Shown piece after piece: positions 12,558 to 23,884 of a stretch of DNA of 64,000 nt; position 1 is the stretch's first letter; each line of letters starts with the position of its first letter. Origin of the DNA: Eustoma russellianum (Eukaryota > Streptophyta > Magnoliopsida > Gentianales > Gentianaceae). The notes under the pieces are model-generated. The model ran no database searches, was not told where the DNA came from, and saw only the letters and a list, made by a program, of their open reading frames with translations. Location: the NCBI GenBank assembly GCA_036186865.1, contig AP025055.1, positions 21,541,848-21,605,847 on the forward strand, read 5' to 3'. The position numbers were made by a program, and so were the translations under genes.

Positions 12558-15235
12558 TGTTGTGATATATTATGTTTGAATGATTGCAAAATGCATATGT
12601 GAGCATGTATGTGTGTGTAACGTTTATGTGTGCATGAGATTGAATTTATGAGCTAAATGTGAAATTGATTGAATGAATCAAGAGTGAACAAGTTTGATTA
12701 AGATCATGAGATTGAACGTGGCCAATTCAATCACATGTCTAAATCAATACATGTTCAAACTGATATTAGATGATATATATATGCCAATACATGTTAAATA
12801 TATGATCTAACCAAGCCTTGAAGTCACATGACTTACAATATAAGGCAAATTGCTCGTTTTAGTATTCAATTGCAGGTTTTGGTTCATATCTTGGGCAAAT
12901 GAACTCCAAATTGAGTGATTCAAAAGCCCACATGATCCTTATTCAATTTAGAATCTAATTGGCTGAGGAGAAGCATGCTTGACACGGATGAAAACTGAGT
13001 TGACACGGTGGTGAAGCTTATTGACCTATATAAGGGCTATTTTGGTAATTTCACCATTTGGACTTCTCATTCTTATTTGGTCTTCTTCCAACGGATTTAT
13101 ATGATCATATGACACATTTATATGTCATGTCACATCATGGCAAAAATGAATCTGGAGCAGCACCATGTCTAGGTTCATCCTAGGACAAAATTCATATTTT
13201 TGTGCTAAGGGGTATTCTGGTCTCTTTACTTGCCAATGGATCTTCCAACGTGTTATGATGTTTATATGTGTTTATGTCACATATAGTACATGTCCTATAT
13301 TTATGGAAACGGGCAGCATGGTATCTCAATTGGAATTCTTATGTTATGGTTATCACATCTATGGTTTTCTTGGAATTCTTGGCATTCTTCATATGGTATT
13401 CTATGCTACATGTTGAAGACATAAATGGCTATATATTATATGTGTGCAAACGGATATTGGCACACAAATCATGTTCAAATTTTCAGATTTTGAACAAGTC
13501 AAGGCAAGTTGAAATAAATCCTATTTTGGTGCTGATTTCAAATGACTATTCTTGTATATGTTTACAACGGTTATCTTGACTCAAAAATGGAGCAAAATTT
13601 CGTATGCTATATGGTCAAGGTTCAGATTATAATGTGTGACAAAAACAAGTCCTACAATGTAGCAAATTTGAAGCAAAGTGCAACGGCTATATGTTCAAAG
13701 ATTGAAGACCAATTCAAACTCAAAGGCTAGCTGATTTCTCTCTATCTCTGAACTATTCTTCAATGCTTGATTCTAGGGCATTCCAACGGCTATTTAGCAT
13801 TCAAAAGGAGGAGCCAAGTTTGTTCAAAATACACGCCAATTCAGCTGCATACATGGCAAGTTATTCACACATGGACATTGCTGATTGGAGCTGCCTTTTA
13901 AACGTTCAAATGGAGTCATTTTCCACCTCAATTCCAACGTTTATAATGGATAAGATAGAGGATAAAAGTTCAGTTGAAGACCAATTCAAAGCAACAAAAG
14001 ATGAGCTTCATTTGAATAGCTAGAAAAGTGCTGAATTTTCTCCATTCTTCAACCATTCCAACGTCTACTTTGAGGAGCCTTTAGGCTGTCCTCTTGGCTA
14101 TAAATAGCTCCAAAGGTGAAGAGTAAAAGGACACCAACGAAAAAGAGAAAGCAAGCAAGACATTCAGCTCTTCATCTCCATTCTTCTCTTCTACTCTTCT
14201 CTATTGAAGAACACATTTGCAGCAAGCTTTATGATTGTATAGTTCTTCATTTCTTGTCATTTCAACACCTTTAAACGACATATATTGTAAGGGAGAAGCT
14301 GGTGTATAAAGCTTACTCCTTAAAGGTGAGCAAAAGGTGCAAAGGTGCAAAGGTGAAACAAACTAGTTGGTGTTTTTCAGTTTTGGTGCAGCCTCTTGAA
14401 GAAGTTGGTGAAAAGCTTCTTCCTTTGGCTTTGTAAGGTGATATTGGTGTTTGGTGTTTAGTGAAATCCAAGAGAAGGTGTCTCTTGGGACTGGAGTAGG
14501 TCACATTGACCGAACCAGGATAATTCCTTGTGTTCTTTACTTATTTTCTGCACTTACTGTTTTCTGGCTGAGAATTACACTAACTTGGCACGCATAATTG
14601 AACAAGCAAACAGTCTTAGAATTGCATGAATTTTGGATATATTATACTTCAATGTGTTAGCTTTCAGTAGCCGCAAGAATCACTAAATTCTAAGGAGTTT
14701 AGCATATTCAAATCGTCTTCACAAAATTGTTGCTACATTCTGTGAACAATTCTGACCAGTGTGCAAAACTTGTTCAATTTGAATAGGTTATCCTGCGAAT
14801 CTTGAAGTGAGCCTTATATCAAATTAAACTAGACATCATAAGGTTTAATTTGACATAAGATTCATCAAAATAGCACGGGTAGATTTTGAGATATCATTGT
14901 TTGAAGTTAAGCTAACATTCTGCCTGAAACTGCCAGAATTGCACACTTTACTTATCTTGCTTATTTGAACGTGCAAACTTGCTTGGAATTGACTGAAATT
15001 TTTATGACATACTATAAACATTCTAAACTTGATCTCTGCCAAGTTTGAGAGCTTGCACAGGTGTATAAGTGGTTCAACCAAAGCGCTCAAAACAGTGAAC
15101 TGTTTCTGGAAATTCCAGAACCTGAGGCTAAAGAGGCAAAGGGGTCTTCAAACAAGTTTTTGAAGGTAATTGTAGTGTAATTTCCGCTAACCCACTATTC
15201 ACCCCCCCCTCTAGTGGTGCTATACAGGTCCAACA
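12558..15235 (+). repeat. Copia-1 5' LTR
   Basis: 2678 bp, TG...CA ends. A CTATAAATAG promoter-like box lies at 14098-14107, followed by a CT/GA-rich transcribed region. A run of C residues (CACCCCCCCCT) sits about 25 bp before the end. Short ORFs inside it do not resemble proteins and are repeated only because the LTR is duplicated. Confidence 0.96.
14099..14106 (+). promoter_or_regulatory. Probable TATA box of Copia-1 5' LTR
   Basis: TATAAATA, in the context GGCTATAAATAGCTCC, lies upstream of a purine/pyrimidine-rich leader. The same box is at 22743-22750 in the 3' LTR and at 27035-27042 and 34973-34980 in the Copia-2 LTRs. A second TATATAAG near 13027 is an alternative. The start site is not proven. 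Confidence 0.6.
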
Positions 15236-15237
15236 AG

Positions 15238-15249
15238 TGGTATCAGAGC
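15238..15249 (+). promoter_or_regulatory. Primer binding site of Copia-1 (tRNA-iMet type)
   Basis: TGGTATCAGAGC, two bases after the 5' LTR end, is the classical plant initiator-Met tRNA 3'-end complement used to prime minus-strand DNA synthesis. Confidence 0.95.
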
Positions 15250-15421
15250 AAGGTTGAGCACCATATTCTTATTTGAGCTGAAAACAGTTTACACTCCAAG
15301 TTGCAAAGTTGCTGGAAATTTTCTGGTTGTCTTATATTCTTCATATTTGGTATCTACAACAAGGTGACACTTTCTTTCCTTCTTATAAGTGTTTTAAACG
15401 TTTTCTCACACACTAAGAAGC

Positions 15422-17542
15422 ATGTCTAAGTCACACATGAAAATAGAATTAGAAGGCATGTCCACACAAAGACCACCTCTTTTTGATGGAGAAAACTTTA
15501 GTCATTGGAAACTTAGGATGAAATTGTTCTTAATGGCTATTGACATAGACTTGTGGTCCATCATTGAAGATGGACCTTATGTGCCTACTAAGCATGTTAT
15601 AATTGAAGGCTTATCACAAGTAGTTGAGAAATATAGAAAAGATTGGAGTGATGAAGATAAAAAGAAAATGAGTCTTAATGCTAAAGCAATGCAATTATTG
15701 TTGAATGGTTTAAGTAGGAGTGAATCTGCCTATGTCTCTTCATGTTCAAGTGCAAAGGATATGTGGAAATGTCTTGAAATGAAGCATGAAGGAACTAATC
15801 AAGTAAAGGAATCAAAGATTAACATGTTAATGACTACACTTGAAACATTCCATTTACTGCCAAATGAATCAATTGTTGATATGGATTTAAGGCTTACAAA
15901 CTTATACAACTCACTTGAATCCCTTGGTAAAACGTTTTTGATGAAAGAAAAAGTGCAAAAAGTTTTGAGAAGTTTGCCAAGTGAATGGGATGCCAAAGTT
16001 AGTGCCATTGAAGAAAGCAAAGATCTTTCTCAAATAAAACTTGATGAATTGATAGGTTCTTTAAAAGTTTATGAAAACAAGTTGAATATAAGAAAGGCTG
16101 AAACTTGTAACAAGTCTAAATCACTTGCATTTGTAACAAATGAACCCGAATCATCTAATCAAGCCGAGTATGAAAGTGATGATGAAAGTGATGAAGAAGA
16201 CATAATGTTGTTAGCTAGGCGTTTAAGGAAGTTTTTCAAGAAAAGACCAACTAAAAGACAAGCAAAATCAGCTGCTCCTATCAATGTGAAATCTAACAAA
16301 CAAGATGGTAAATGGTATGATAAAGAACTTAAGTGTTATGAATGTGGCAAACAAGGACACATCTCATATGATTGTCCAAACAAGAACAAAAACCGTGACA
16401 TGGATGAAAAGACAAGGACAAAAACTAGAGTAGAACCTATGCAAAGAAGGAAGAAAGCTCTCAAGGCAAGTTCAAGCACTTGGGATGACACATCTTCATC
16501 CGAATCCGAGGAGGAACCTGAAGTTGCACAAACATGTTTGGCTTCAAAGTCTACAAATGAGGTAACATTCGATTCTGACTCCGAATGTGATTTTACTCAA
16601 GATGAATTGTTGGATGAATTAGAAAAGTTGCATGATAGATATAAGAAGCTATCCAAGGAGAAGAAAAGAATAGTTGAGGAGAAGAACAAGTTGGAGACGT
16701 CTAACTTGAATCTAACTTCTCAACTAGAAGTTCTTCAACTTGAATCATCTAACACTATTAGTTCAATGCAAAATCAGATTAAGGAACTTAAGAACAAACA
16801 TGAAAATGTGCAATGTGTGCAATGTGTTGATTTCAACGTTTTAAAGTCTAAATTACATGAAATACAAACTGAATTTGAATCATTGAAAGCATGCAACCTA
16901 GACTTGAACAAATCTTTAGAACAATTTAAGAATGCTTCCAACATGTTAGACACTCTTATTGCATCTCAAAAGCATGGAAATAACAAACAAGGTCTTGGAT
17001 ATGTTAAAGAAGCTGAATACACACCTAAGGAAACAACATTTGTATCATCTTCAACCAACATGAAATATAGGCCAAATGCATTTAGAAATGAACCTATTCT
17101 GCCCACACCACCTTCATCACAAAGATTGCAAAATGCATCAACATATAGGAAGGTAAATACACCTAGAAACCATGCTTACATGTATACAAGAATGCCTAAA
17201 CAAAGTAGTATGCAATCTGCTCAAGTTATGCCTTATATGCAACAACATGCTTATGTGAAGAACATGACATACTCTCGGCCTAAATCAGTTTACAACACAC
17301 GGCCTAGACACACACAACATCTTGCTTATACACGGCCAAGATATAACTCATATACATGGCAACATTCAAATGCATATAGAACTTACAATGCTTATTCAAC
17401 TAGTCATAAATGTGCAGCCCCTTTTCAATCATATTCTATGTATCAAAATCCACTATTTGTTCATTATATGCAACATGATTTTAACATTTCAAAACCAAGA
17501 AAGGTTGTTCAAGTTTGGGTACCTAAAGGTACACTAACATGA
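15422..17542 (+). CDS. Copia-1 Gag polyprotein region
   Basis: 706 codons from ATG 15422, 172 bp after the PBS. Residues about 15-50 (PPLFDGENFSHWKLRMKLFL) are the DUF4219-type N-terminus and about 60-190 a UBN2-type gag domain. A basic segment near 265-300 precedes the CCHC zinc knuckle CYECGKQGHISYDC at about 304-317. Residues about 395-510 are a strongly charged coiled coil (KKLSKEKKRIVEEKNKLE). The tail (about 580-690) is rich in Tyr, Met, Arg and Thr with repeated YTRPR-type strings. Gag of this family forms the particle shell and packages RNA. The frame ends at TGA 17540-17542. Pol lies 68 bp downstream in another frame. The frame is intact, so expression is conceivable. Confidence 0.93.
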   Translation: MSKSHMKIELEGMSTQRPPLFDGENFSHWKLRMKLFLMAIDIDLWSIIEDGPYVPTKHVIIEGLSQVVEKYRKDWSDEDKKKMSLNAKAMQLLLNGLSRSESAYVSSCSSAKDMWKCLEMKHEGTNQVKESKINMLMTTLETFHLLPNESIVDMDLRLTNLYNSLESLGKTFLMKEKVQKVLRSLPSEWDAKVSAIEESKDLSQIKLDELIGSLKVYENKLNIRKAETCNKSKSLAFVTNEPESSNQAEYESDDESDEEDIMLLARRLRKFFKKRPTKRQAKSAAPINVKSNKQDGKWYDKELKCYECGKQGHISYDCPNKNKNRDMDEKTRTKTRVEPMQRRKKALKASSSTWDDTSSSESEEEPEVAQTCLASKSTNEVTFDSDSECDFTQDELLDELEKLHDRYKKLSKEKKRIVEEKNKLETSNLNLTSQLEVLQLESSNTISSMQNQIKELKNKHENVQCVQCVDFNVLKSKLHEIQTEFESLKACNLDLNKSLEQFKNASNMLDTLIASQKHGNNKQGLGYVKEAEYTPKETTFVSSSTNMKYRPNAFRNEPILPTPPSSQRLQNASTYRKVNTPRNHAYMYTRMPKQSSMQSAQVMPYMQQHAYVKNMTYSRPKSVYNTRPRHTQHLAYTRPRYNSYTWQHSNAYRTYNAYSTSHKCAAPFQSYSMYQNPLFVHYMQHDFNISKPRKVVQVWVPKGTLT

Positions 17543-17610
17543 ACTTAACTTGTCTAACCTTGAAAGGACCCAAAATCAAAGGGTACCTAAGTTGTTATTT
17601 ACATTTGTAG
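17519..17610 (+). other. Intron-like interval between Copia-1 gag and pol
   Basis: Gag closes in this interval and pol opens only after the TAG at 17608-17610. The segment begins TGG|GTACCT and ends TTTACATTTGTAG|GT, with CTAAC/TTAAC branch-like strings between. Removing these 92 bases would put gag and pol in one frame. A weaker donor at 17529 would not restore the frame. The same interval exists in Copia-2 (29718-29809), and a decayed version lies near 67-174 in Copia-0, where the donor GT is GA. Splicing is only a hypothesis; a separate pol start or frameshifting would also explain it. Confidence 0.35.
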
Positions 17611-20600
17611 GTACATAACATCAAAGAAAGACAAGTTGCTGGTTATAACAACAAAGAAGATGAAAAGAACAAAACCAACTGGATAGTTGATAGTGGTTGC
17701 TCAAGACATATGACGGGCAACAAACATTTGTTTAGCACACTTAAAAACGTTGCAAAAGGTGGCAAAGTTACCTTTGGAGACAACAACCAAGGCCAAATAA
17801 TTGGCAAAGGCAAGGTTGGTGATCCAAACAAGTTTGAGATCAAAAACGTCCTACTTGTAAGTAACTTAACCTTTGAGCTTTTAAGTGTTTCTCAACTATG
17901 TGACAACAACTTGAATGTTCTCTTCTCCTCCACCTCTTGTAAGATAATGGATAAAAACAATCAAGTTGTGTTAAAAGGGAAACGTGAAGGAAACATATAT
18001 GTGCTTAACATGGATGATATGCTAAGTAGTAACACAAAATGTCTTTTTTCACATGAATCTGATCCCAATCTTTGGCATAGACGTTTAGGACACATTGGTA
18101 TATCAACCTTAGAAAAACTACACGCTAAAAGTCTTGTTAAAGGATTGCCTAAACGTAACTTGGATGATTTTCAACTATGTGAATCTTGTATCAAAGGCAA
18201 ACATGTTAGAGAATCCCTTAAGCCTAAAACCGAGTTCACAACGTCAAGAATACTAGAACTCTTGCATATAGACTTATTTGGTCCATGTAGAACAAGAAGC
18301 TTAGGTGGAAGTTATTATGTATGTGTAATAGTTGATGAGTTCTCAAGATATACTTGGACATTGTTTCTTGCTTCAAAAGATGAAAGTGCATCATCTATAA
18401 CTAATCTACTTAGACAACTTGAAAATGAACATGAATCACATGTTATTAAGATAAGGAGTGATAGAGGTGGTGAGTTTAAAGATAGTGAATTAATCAAATT
18501 CTGTAATGAAAAGGGTATAAAACATGAATTCTCCCCACCAAGAACTCCTCAACTTAATGGTGTAGTTGAAAGAAAGAATAGGACTATTCAAGAAGTAGCA
18601 AGAACAATGATGGTAGAAAACAAAGTACCTAAATTCTTATGGGCTGAAGCAGTAAACACTTCAAGTTATATGATCAACAGACTATCAATAAGAAAGAAAT
18701 TGAACAAAACACCATATGAAATCTTAAATGGACGACTTCCAAAAGTAAACTATCTAAAAGTCTTTGGTTGTAAATGCTTTGTATTGAACACAAAAGATAA
18801 CTTAGATAAGTTTGATCCTAAGTCTGATGAACATATATTTGTGGGATATTCAATGAACTCTAAAGCATATAGATGTTATAATGCACAAACAAGAAAGATA
18901 GTTGAATCTATACATGTGAAGTTCAATGAAAATGCATATCTTCAAACAAGTAATCAACATGAAATCTATGTACCAAATGATCAAATACTTCATAGTGAAG
19001 ATGAATTATCCTACCACCTACAAATGATCAAATTGAAACACCAAATCAAACTCTTGAAATGCATGAAGTTCAAACTCCCCCTACACAAGAACGTAATGAA
19101 GAAAATGTGCCTAACCAACCTATTGAACATCATGAACCTATTGAAGATGCACAACCAAGTAATTGGTGGCAAATAAGAGATAAACAAAAGCATCCTCAAG
19201 AACTTATCATAGGAGATGTAAATCAAGGGGTTAGAACACGTAGGCAAATAGATCCTAATGAATATGATAAATGGCATGCACTTATATCCCAAATTGAACC
19301 TAAGAATGTGAATGATGCCTTAAACGATGCATATTGGATAGATGCAATGCATGAAGAGTTAAACCAATTTGAAAGAAACAATGTGTGGGATTTAGTACCT
19401 AAACCCGAGAATAAATCAATCATTGGAACTAAATGGGTGTTTAGGAACAAAATGAACGAACAAGGGGTTGTAGTAAGAAATAAGGCAAGACTTGTAGCTC
19501 AAGGATATAATCAAGAAGAGGGTATTGATTACGATGAAACATTTGCCCCCGTAGCAAGATTAGAATCCATACGCCTCTTATTAGCTTTTGCATGTTATAA
19601 TAACATCAAACTATTCCAAATGGACGTTAAGAGTGCATTCTTAAATGGCTATATCCAAGAAGAAGTTTTTGTTAAACAACCACCAGGCTTTGAAGATCCA
19701 AAGAACCCTAATCATGTATATAAACTTAAGAAAGCCTTATATGGTTTGAAACAAGCCCCCCGTTCATGGTATGAAAGATTTGCCAACTTTTTACTAAGTA
19801 ACAACTTTCAAAGAGGAACCATAGATAGTACCTTATTCTTGAAAAAGAAAGACAAAGATTTGCTTGTAATACAAATATATGTAGATGACATAATCTTTGG
19901 TTCAACTAATCCTAACTTAGTAAAAGACTTTGAAGATTGTATGAAGTCTGAGTTTGAAATGTCTATGGTTGGTGAATTAAACTATTTCTTAGGCTTGCAA
20001 ATAAAACAAACATCAAGTGGTATACATATCAATCAAGCCAAATACATAAGAGATATGATAAAGAAATTCAACTTTGAAAACTTGAAACCATCTCCAACAC
20101 CAATGTGTACTTCAACAAAATTAGACAAAGATGAAAATGGTGTTGCATTTGATGAAAAACTATATAGGTCTATGATTGGTTCATTGCTATATCTAACTGC
20201 TAGTAGACCTGATATTATGTTTGCAGTATGTATGTGTGCGAGATTTCAAAGTATGCCTAAGTTGTCACACTTTAAAGCTATAAAAAGAATATTTAGATAT
20301 CTTCAACATACACCAACATTAGGCTTATGGTATGATAGACAATCTAGTCTAAGTTTACATGCATATTCAGATGCAGATTATGGTGGATGTAGAGTAGATA
20401 GAAAGAGCACTAGTGGAACATGTCAATTCCTAGGAAACTCACTAATATCTTGGTTTTCAAAGAAACAATCTAGTGTTGCACTTTCTACTACTGAAGCAGA
20501 ATATATGGCTTTAAGTCTATGTTGTACTCAACTGTTATGGATTAAACAACAACTTTCAGACTTTGAAATACAAGTAAATAATATTCCCATCTATTGTGAT

Positions 20601-20821
20601 AGTACAAGTGCTATAAATTGTCTAAAAACCCTGTACTACACTCTAAGGCAAAGCATATAGAAGTACGTTATCATTTTCTCCGTGATCATGTTAATCTTGG
20701 ACATATACACATTGAACATGTTAGAACTGATCAACAAGTAGCTGACATATTCACTAAACCCCTTAATCAAGCTATTTTTGAGAATTTACGTGCACGACTT
20801 GGTTTAATTGCTTACAACTGA
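17611..20821 (+). pseudogene. Copia-1 pol: protease, integrase, RT, RNase H; two frame breaks
   Basis: Open from 17611. Protease has IVDSGCSRHMTG near 17680. Pre-integrase motif NLWHRRLGHIGIST is near 18068. The integrase core has HIDLFGP near 18265, SDRGGEF near 18460 and VVERKNRT near 18565, so all three acidic residues are present. RT has QMDVKSAFLNG near 19617 and YVDDIIFGS near 19880. RNase H has HAYSDADYGG near 20360, STTEAEYMAL near 20490 and CDSTSA near 20597, and the frame ends at TGA 20819-20821. Compared with Copia-2, one base is missing near 19005 (between integrase and RT) and one near 20618 (inside the RNase H end). As read, the protein would stop near 19176. Both lesions are single-base, consistent with a recently active copy or with sequencing error. 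Confidence 0.92.
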
Positions 20822-20879
20822 CAATACTGTCTAGATCATTATGGGTATTGCTACATCGGTTCAGTCTTTTGCATAATTT

Positions 20880-21201
20880 ACAAAATTAAGGGGGAGAGAA
20901 GAAAAAAAAAACATATATGTATATCATGTTAAGGGTCATGTTAAGGGGGAGATAATGTATATCATGTTAAGAGATGTTAAGAGGGAGATAACACATTAAG
21001 GGGGAGATCAGGGAACGTTATGAGCTTACAAAACGTTATAATGCATGACTTAAGGAAAGAAATAGTTAAACTTGTCACACACTTGATTTAGATGCTTAAT
21101 ATANNNNNNNNNNGAAATAGTTAAACTTGTCACACACTTGATTTAGATGCTTAATATACACATATGTGGGGTAATTTTGCAAATCATCAAAAGGGGGAGA
21201 T
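20880..21201 (+). repeat. Repeated polypurine tracts before the Copia-1 3' LTR
   Basis: The interval from pol stop to 3' LTR has at least four copies of a TTAAGGGGGAGAT-like string (near 20886, 20940, 20984 and 20998). The final AAAAGGGGGAGAT at 21189-21201 directly abuts the LTR and should be the functional plus-strand primer. The interval contains the assembly gap and no ORF of interest. Confidence 0.8.
21104..21113. other. Assembly gap (10 N)
   Basis: Ten Ns. The 45 bases before the gap (21059-21103) recur directly after it (21114-21158), as expected when two overlapping contig ends were joined by a nominal gap rather than merged. Confidence 0.97.
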
Positions 21202-23879
21202 TGTTGTGATATATTATGTTTGAATGATTGCAAAATGCATATGTGAGCATGTATGTGTGTGTAACGTTTATGTGTGCATGAGATTGAATTTATGAGCTAA
21301 ATGTGAAATTGATTGAATGAATCAAGAGTGAACAAGTTTGATTAAGATCATGAGATTGAACGTGGCCAATTCAATCACATGTCTAAATCAATACATGTTC
21401 AAACTGATATTAGATGATATATATATGCCAATACATGTTAAATATATGATCTAACCAAGCCTTGAAGTCACATGACTTACAATATAAGGCAAATTGCTCG
21501 TTTTAGTATTCAATTGCAGGTTTTGGTTCATATCTTGGGCAAATGAACTCCAAATTGAGTGATTCAAAAGCCCACATGATCCTTATTCAATTTAGAATCT
21601 AATTGGCTGAGGAGAAGCATGCTTGACACGGATGAAAACTGAGTTGACACGGTGGTGAAGCTTATTGACCTATATAAGGGCTATTTTGGTAATTTCACCA
21701 TTTGGACTTCTCATTCTTATTTGGTCTTCTTCCAACGGATTTATATGATCATATGACACATTTATATGTCATGTCACATCATGGCAAAAATGAATCTGGA
21801 GCAGCACCATGTCTAGGTTCATCCTAGGACAAAATTCCTATTTTTGTGCTAAGGGGTATTCTGGTCTCTTTACTTGCCAATGGATCTTCCAACGTGTTAT
21901 GATGTTTATATGTGTTTATGTCACATATAGTACATGTCCTATATTTATGGAAACGGGCAGCATGGTATCTCAATTGGAATTCTTATGTTATGGTTATCAC
22001 ATCTATGGTTTTCTTGGAATTCTTGGCATTCTTCATATGGTATTCTATGCTACATGTTGAAGACATAAATGGCTATATATTATATGTGTGCAAACGGATA
22101 TTGGCACACAAATCATGTTCAAATTTTCAGATTTTGAACAAGTCAAGGCAAGTTGAAATAAATCCTATTTTGGTGCTGATTTCAAATGACTATTCTTGTA
22201 TATGTTTACAACGGTTATCTTGACTCAAAAATGGAGCAAAATTTCGTATGCTATATGGTCAAGGTTCAGATTATAATGTGTGACAAAAACAAGTCCTACA
22301 ATGTAGCAAATTTGAAGCAAAGTGCAACGGCTATATGTTCAAAGATTGAAGACCAATTCAAACTCAAAGGCTAGCTGATTTCTCTCTATCTTTGAACTAT
22401 TCTTCAATGCTTGATTCTAGGGCATTCCAACGGCTATTTAGCATTCAAAAGGAGGAGCCAAGTTTGTTCAAAATACACGCCAATTCAGCTGCATACATGG
22501 CAAGTTATTCACACATGGACATTGCTGATTGGAGCTGCCTTTTAAACGTTCAAATGGAGTCATTTTCCACCTCAATTCCAACGTTTATAATGGATAAGAT
22601 AGAGGATAAAAGTTCAGTTGAAGACCAATTCAAAGCAACAAAAGATGAGCTTCATTTGAATAGCTAGAAAAGTGCTGAATTTTCTCCATTCTTCAACCAT
22701 TCCAACGTCTACTTTGAGGAGCCTTTAGGCTGTCCTCTTGGCTATAAATAGCTCCAAAGGTGAAGAGTAAAAGGACACCAACGAAAAAGAGAAAGCAAGC
22801 AAGACATTCAGCTCTTCATCTCCATTCTTCTCTTCTACTCTTCTCTATTGAAGAACACATTTGCAGCAAGCTTTATGATTGTATAGTTCTTCATTTCTTG
22901 TCATTTCAACACCTTTAAACGACATATATTGTAAGGGAGAAGCTGGTGTATAAAGCTTACTCCTTAAAGGTGAGCAAAAGGTGCAAAGGTGCAAAGGTGA
23001 AACAAACTAGTTGGTGTTTTTCAGTTTTGGTGCAGCCTCTTGAAGAAGTTGGTGAAAAGCTTCTTCCTTTGGCTTTGTAAGGTGATATTGGTGTTTGGTG
23101 TTTAGTGAAATCCAAGAGAAGGTGTCTCTTGGGACTGGAGTAGGTCACATTGACCGAACCAGGATAATTCCTTGTGTTCTTTACTTATTTTCTGCACTTA
23201 CTGTTTTCTGGCTGAGAATTACACTAACTTGGCACGCATAATTGAACAAGCAAACAGTCTTAGAATTGCATGAATTTTGGATATATTATACTTCAATGTG
23301 TTAGCTTTCAGTAGCCGCAAGAATCACTAAATTCTAAGGAGTTTAGCATATTCAAATCGTCTTCACAAAATTGTTGCTACATTCTGTGAACAATTCTGAC
23401 CAGTGTGCAAAACTTGTTCAATTTGAATAGGTTATCCTGCGAATCTTGAAGTGAGCCTTATATCAAATTAAACTAGACATCATAAGGTTTAATTTGACAT
23501 AAGATTCATCAAAATAGCACGGGTAGATTTTGAGATATCATTGTTTGAAGTTAAGCTAACATTCTGCCTGAAACTGCCAGAATTGCACACTTTACTTATC
23601 TTGCTTATTTGAACGTGCAAACTTGCTTGGAATTGACTGAAATTTTTATGACATACTATAAACATTCTAAACTTGATCTCTGCCAAGTTTGAGAGCTTGC
23701 ACAGGTGTATAAGTGGTTCAACCAAAGCGCTCAAAACAGTGAACTGTTTCTGGAAATTCCAGAACCTGAGGCTAAAGAGGCAAAGGGGTCTTCAAACAAG
23801 TTTTTGAAGGTAATTGTAGTGTAATTTCCGCTAACCCACTATTCACCCCCCCCTCTAGTGGTGCTATACAGGTCCAACA
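21202..23879 (+). repeat. Copia-1 3' LTR
   Basis: 2678 bp, TGTTGTGATA...GGTCCAACA, directly after the PPT and followed by TSD GTATA at 23880-23884. Near-identical to 12558-15235. TATA-like box at 22743-22750. Confidence 0.96.
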
Positions 23880-23884
23880 GTATA
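23880..23884. repeat. Right TSD (GTATA) of Copia-1
   Basis: Identical to 12553-12557. Host Copia-0 LTR sequence resumes after it. Confidence 0.93.

Larger units (their letters stand above)
12558..23879 (+). mobile_element. Copia-1: young, nearly complete SIRE-like Ty1/Copia element
   Basis: Two LTRs of equal length (12558-15235 and 21202-23879, 2678 bp each) start TGTTGTGATA and end GGTCCAACA, with a TSD GTATA. By eye I noticed only a couple of differences between the LTRs (for example near 13188/21832 and 13750/22394), so insertion was recent. The order is LTR, PBS, gag, pol, repeated purine tracts, LTR. Pol has two single-base frame breaks. There is no envelope-like ORF: only about 380 bp separate pol from the 3' LTR. 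It inserted into the LTR of the older relative Copia-0. Confidence 0.96.

Noticed and set aside
13165..13730. Several overlapping ORFs of 60-100 codons repeated at 21809-22374, 26065-26471 and 34002-34408
   Set aside because: They lie inside LTRs, are duplicated only because the LTRs are, and have no domain or start-context support. Their repetition is not evidence of coding.
20822..21201. Envelope-like gene downstream of pol, as reported for some SIRE-lineage elements
   Set aside because: Only about 380 bp of purine-tract repeats separate pol from the 3' LTR in Copia-1, and about 250 bp in Copia-2. No ORF fits.
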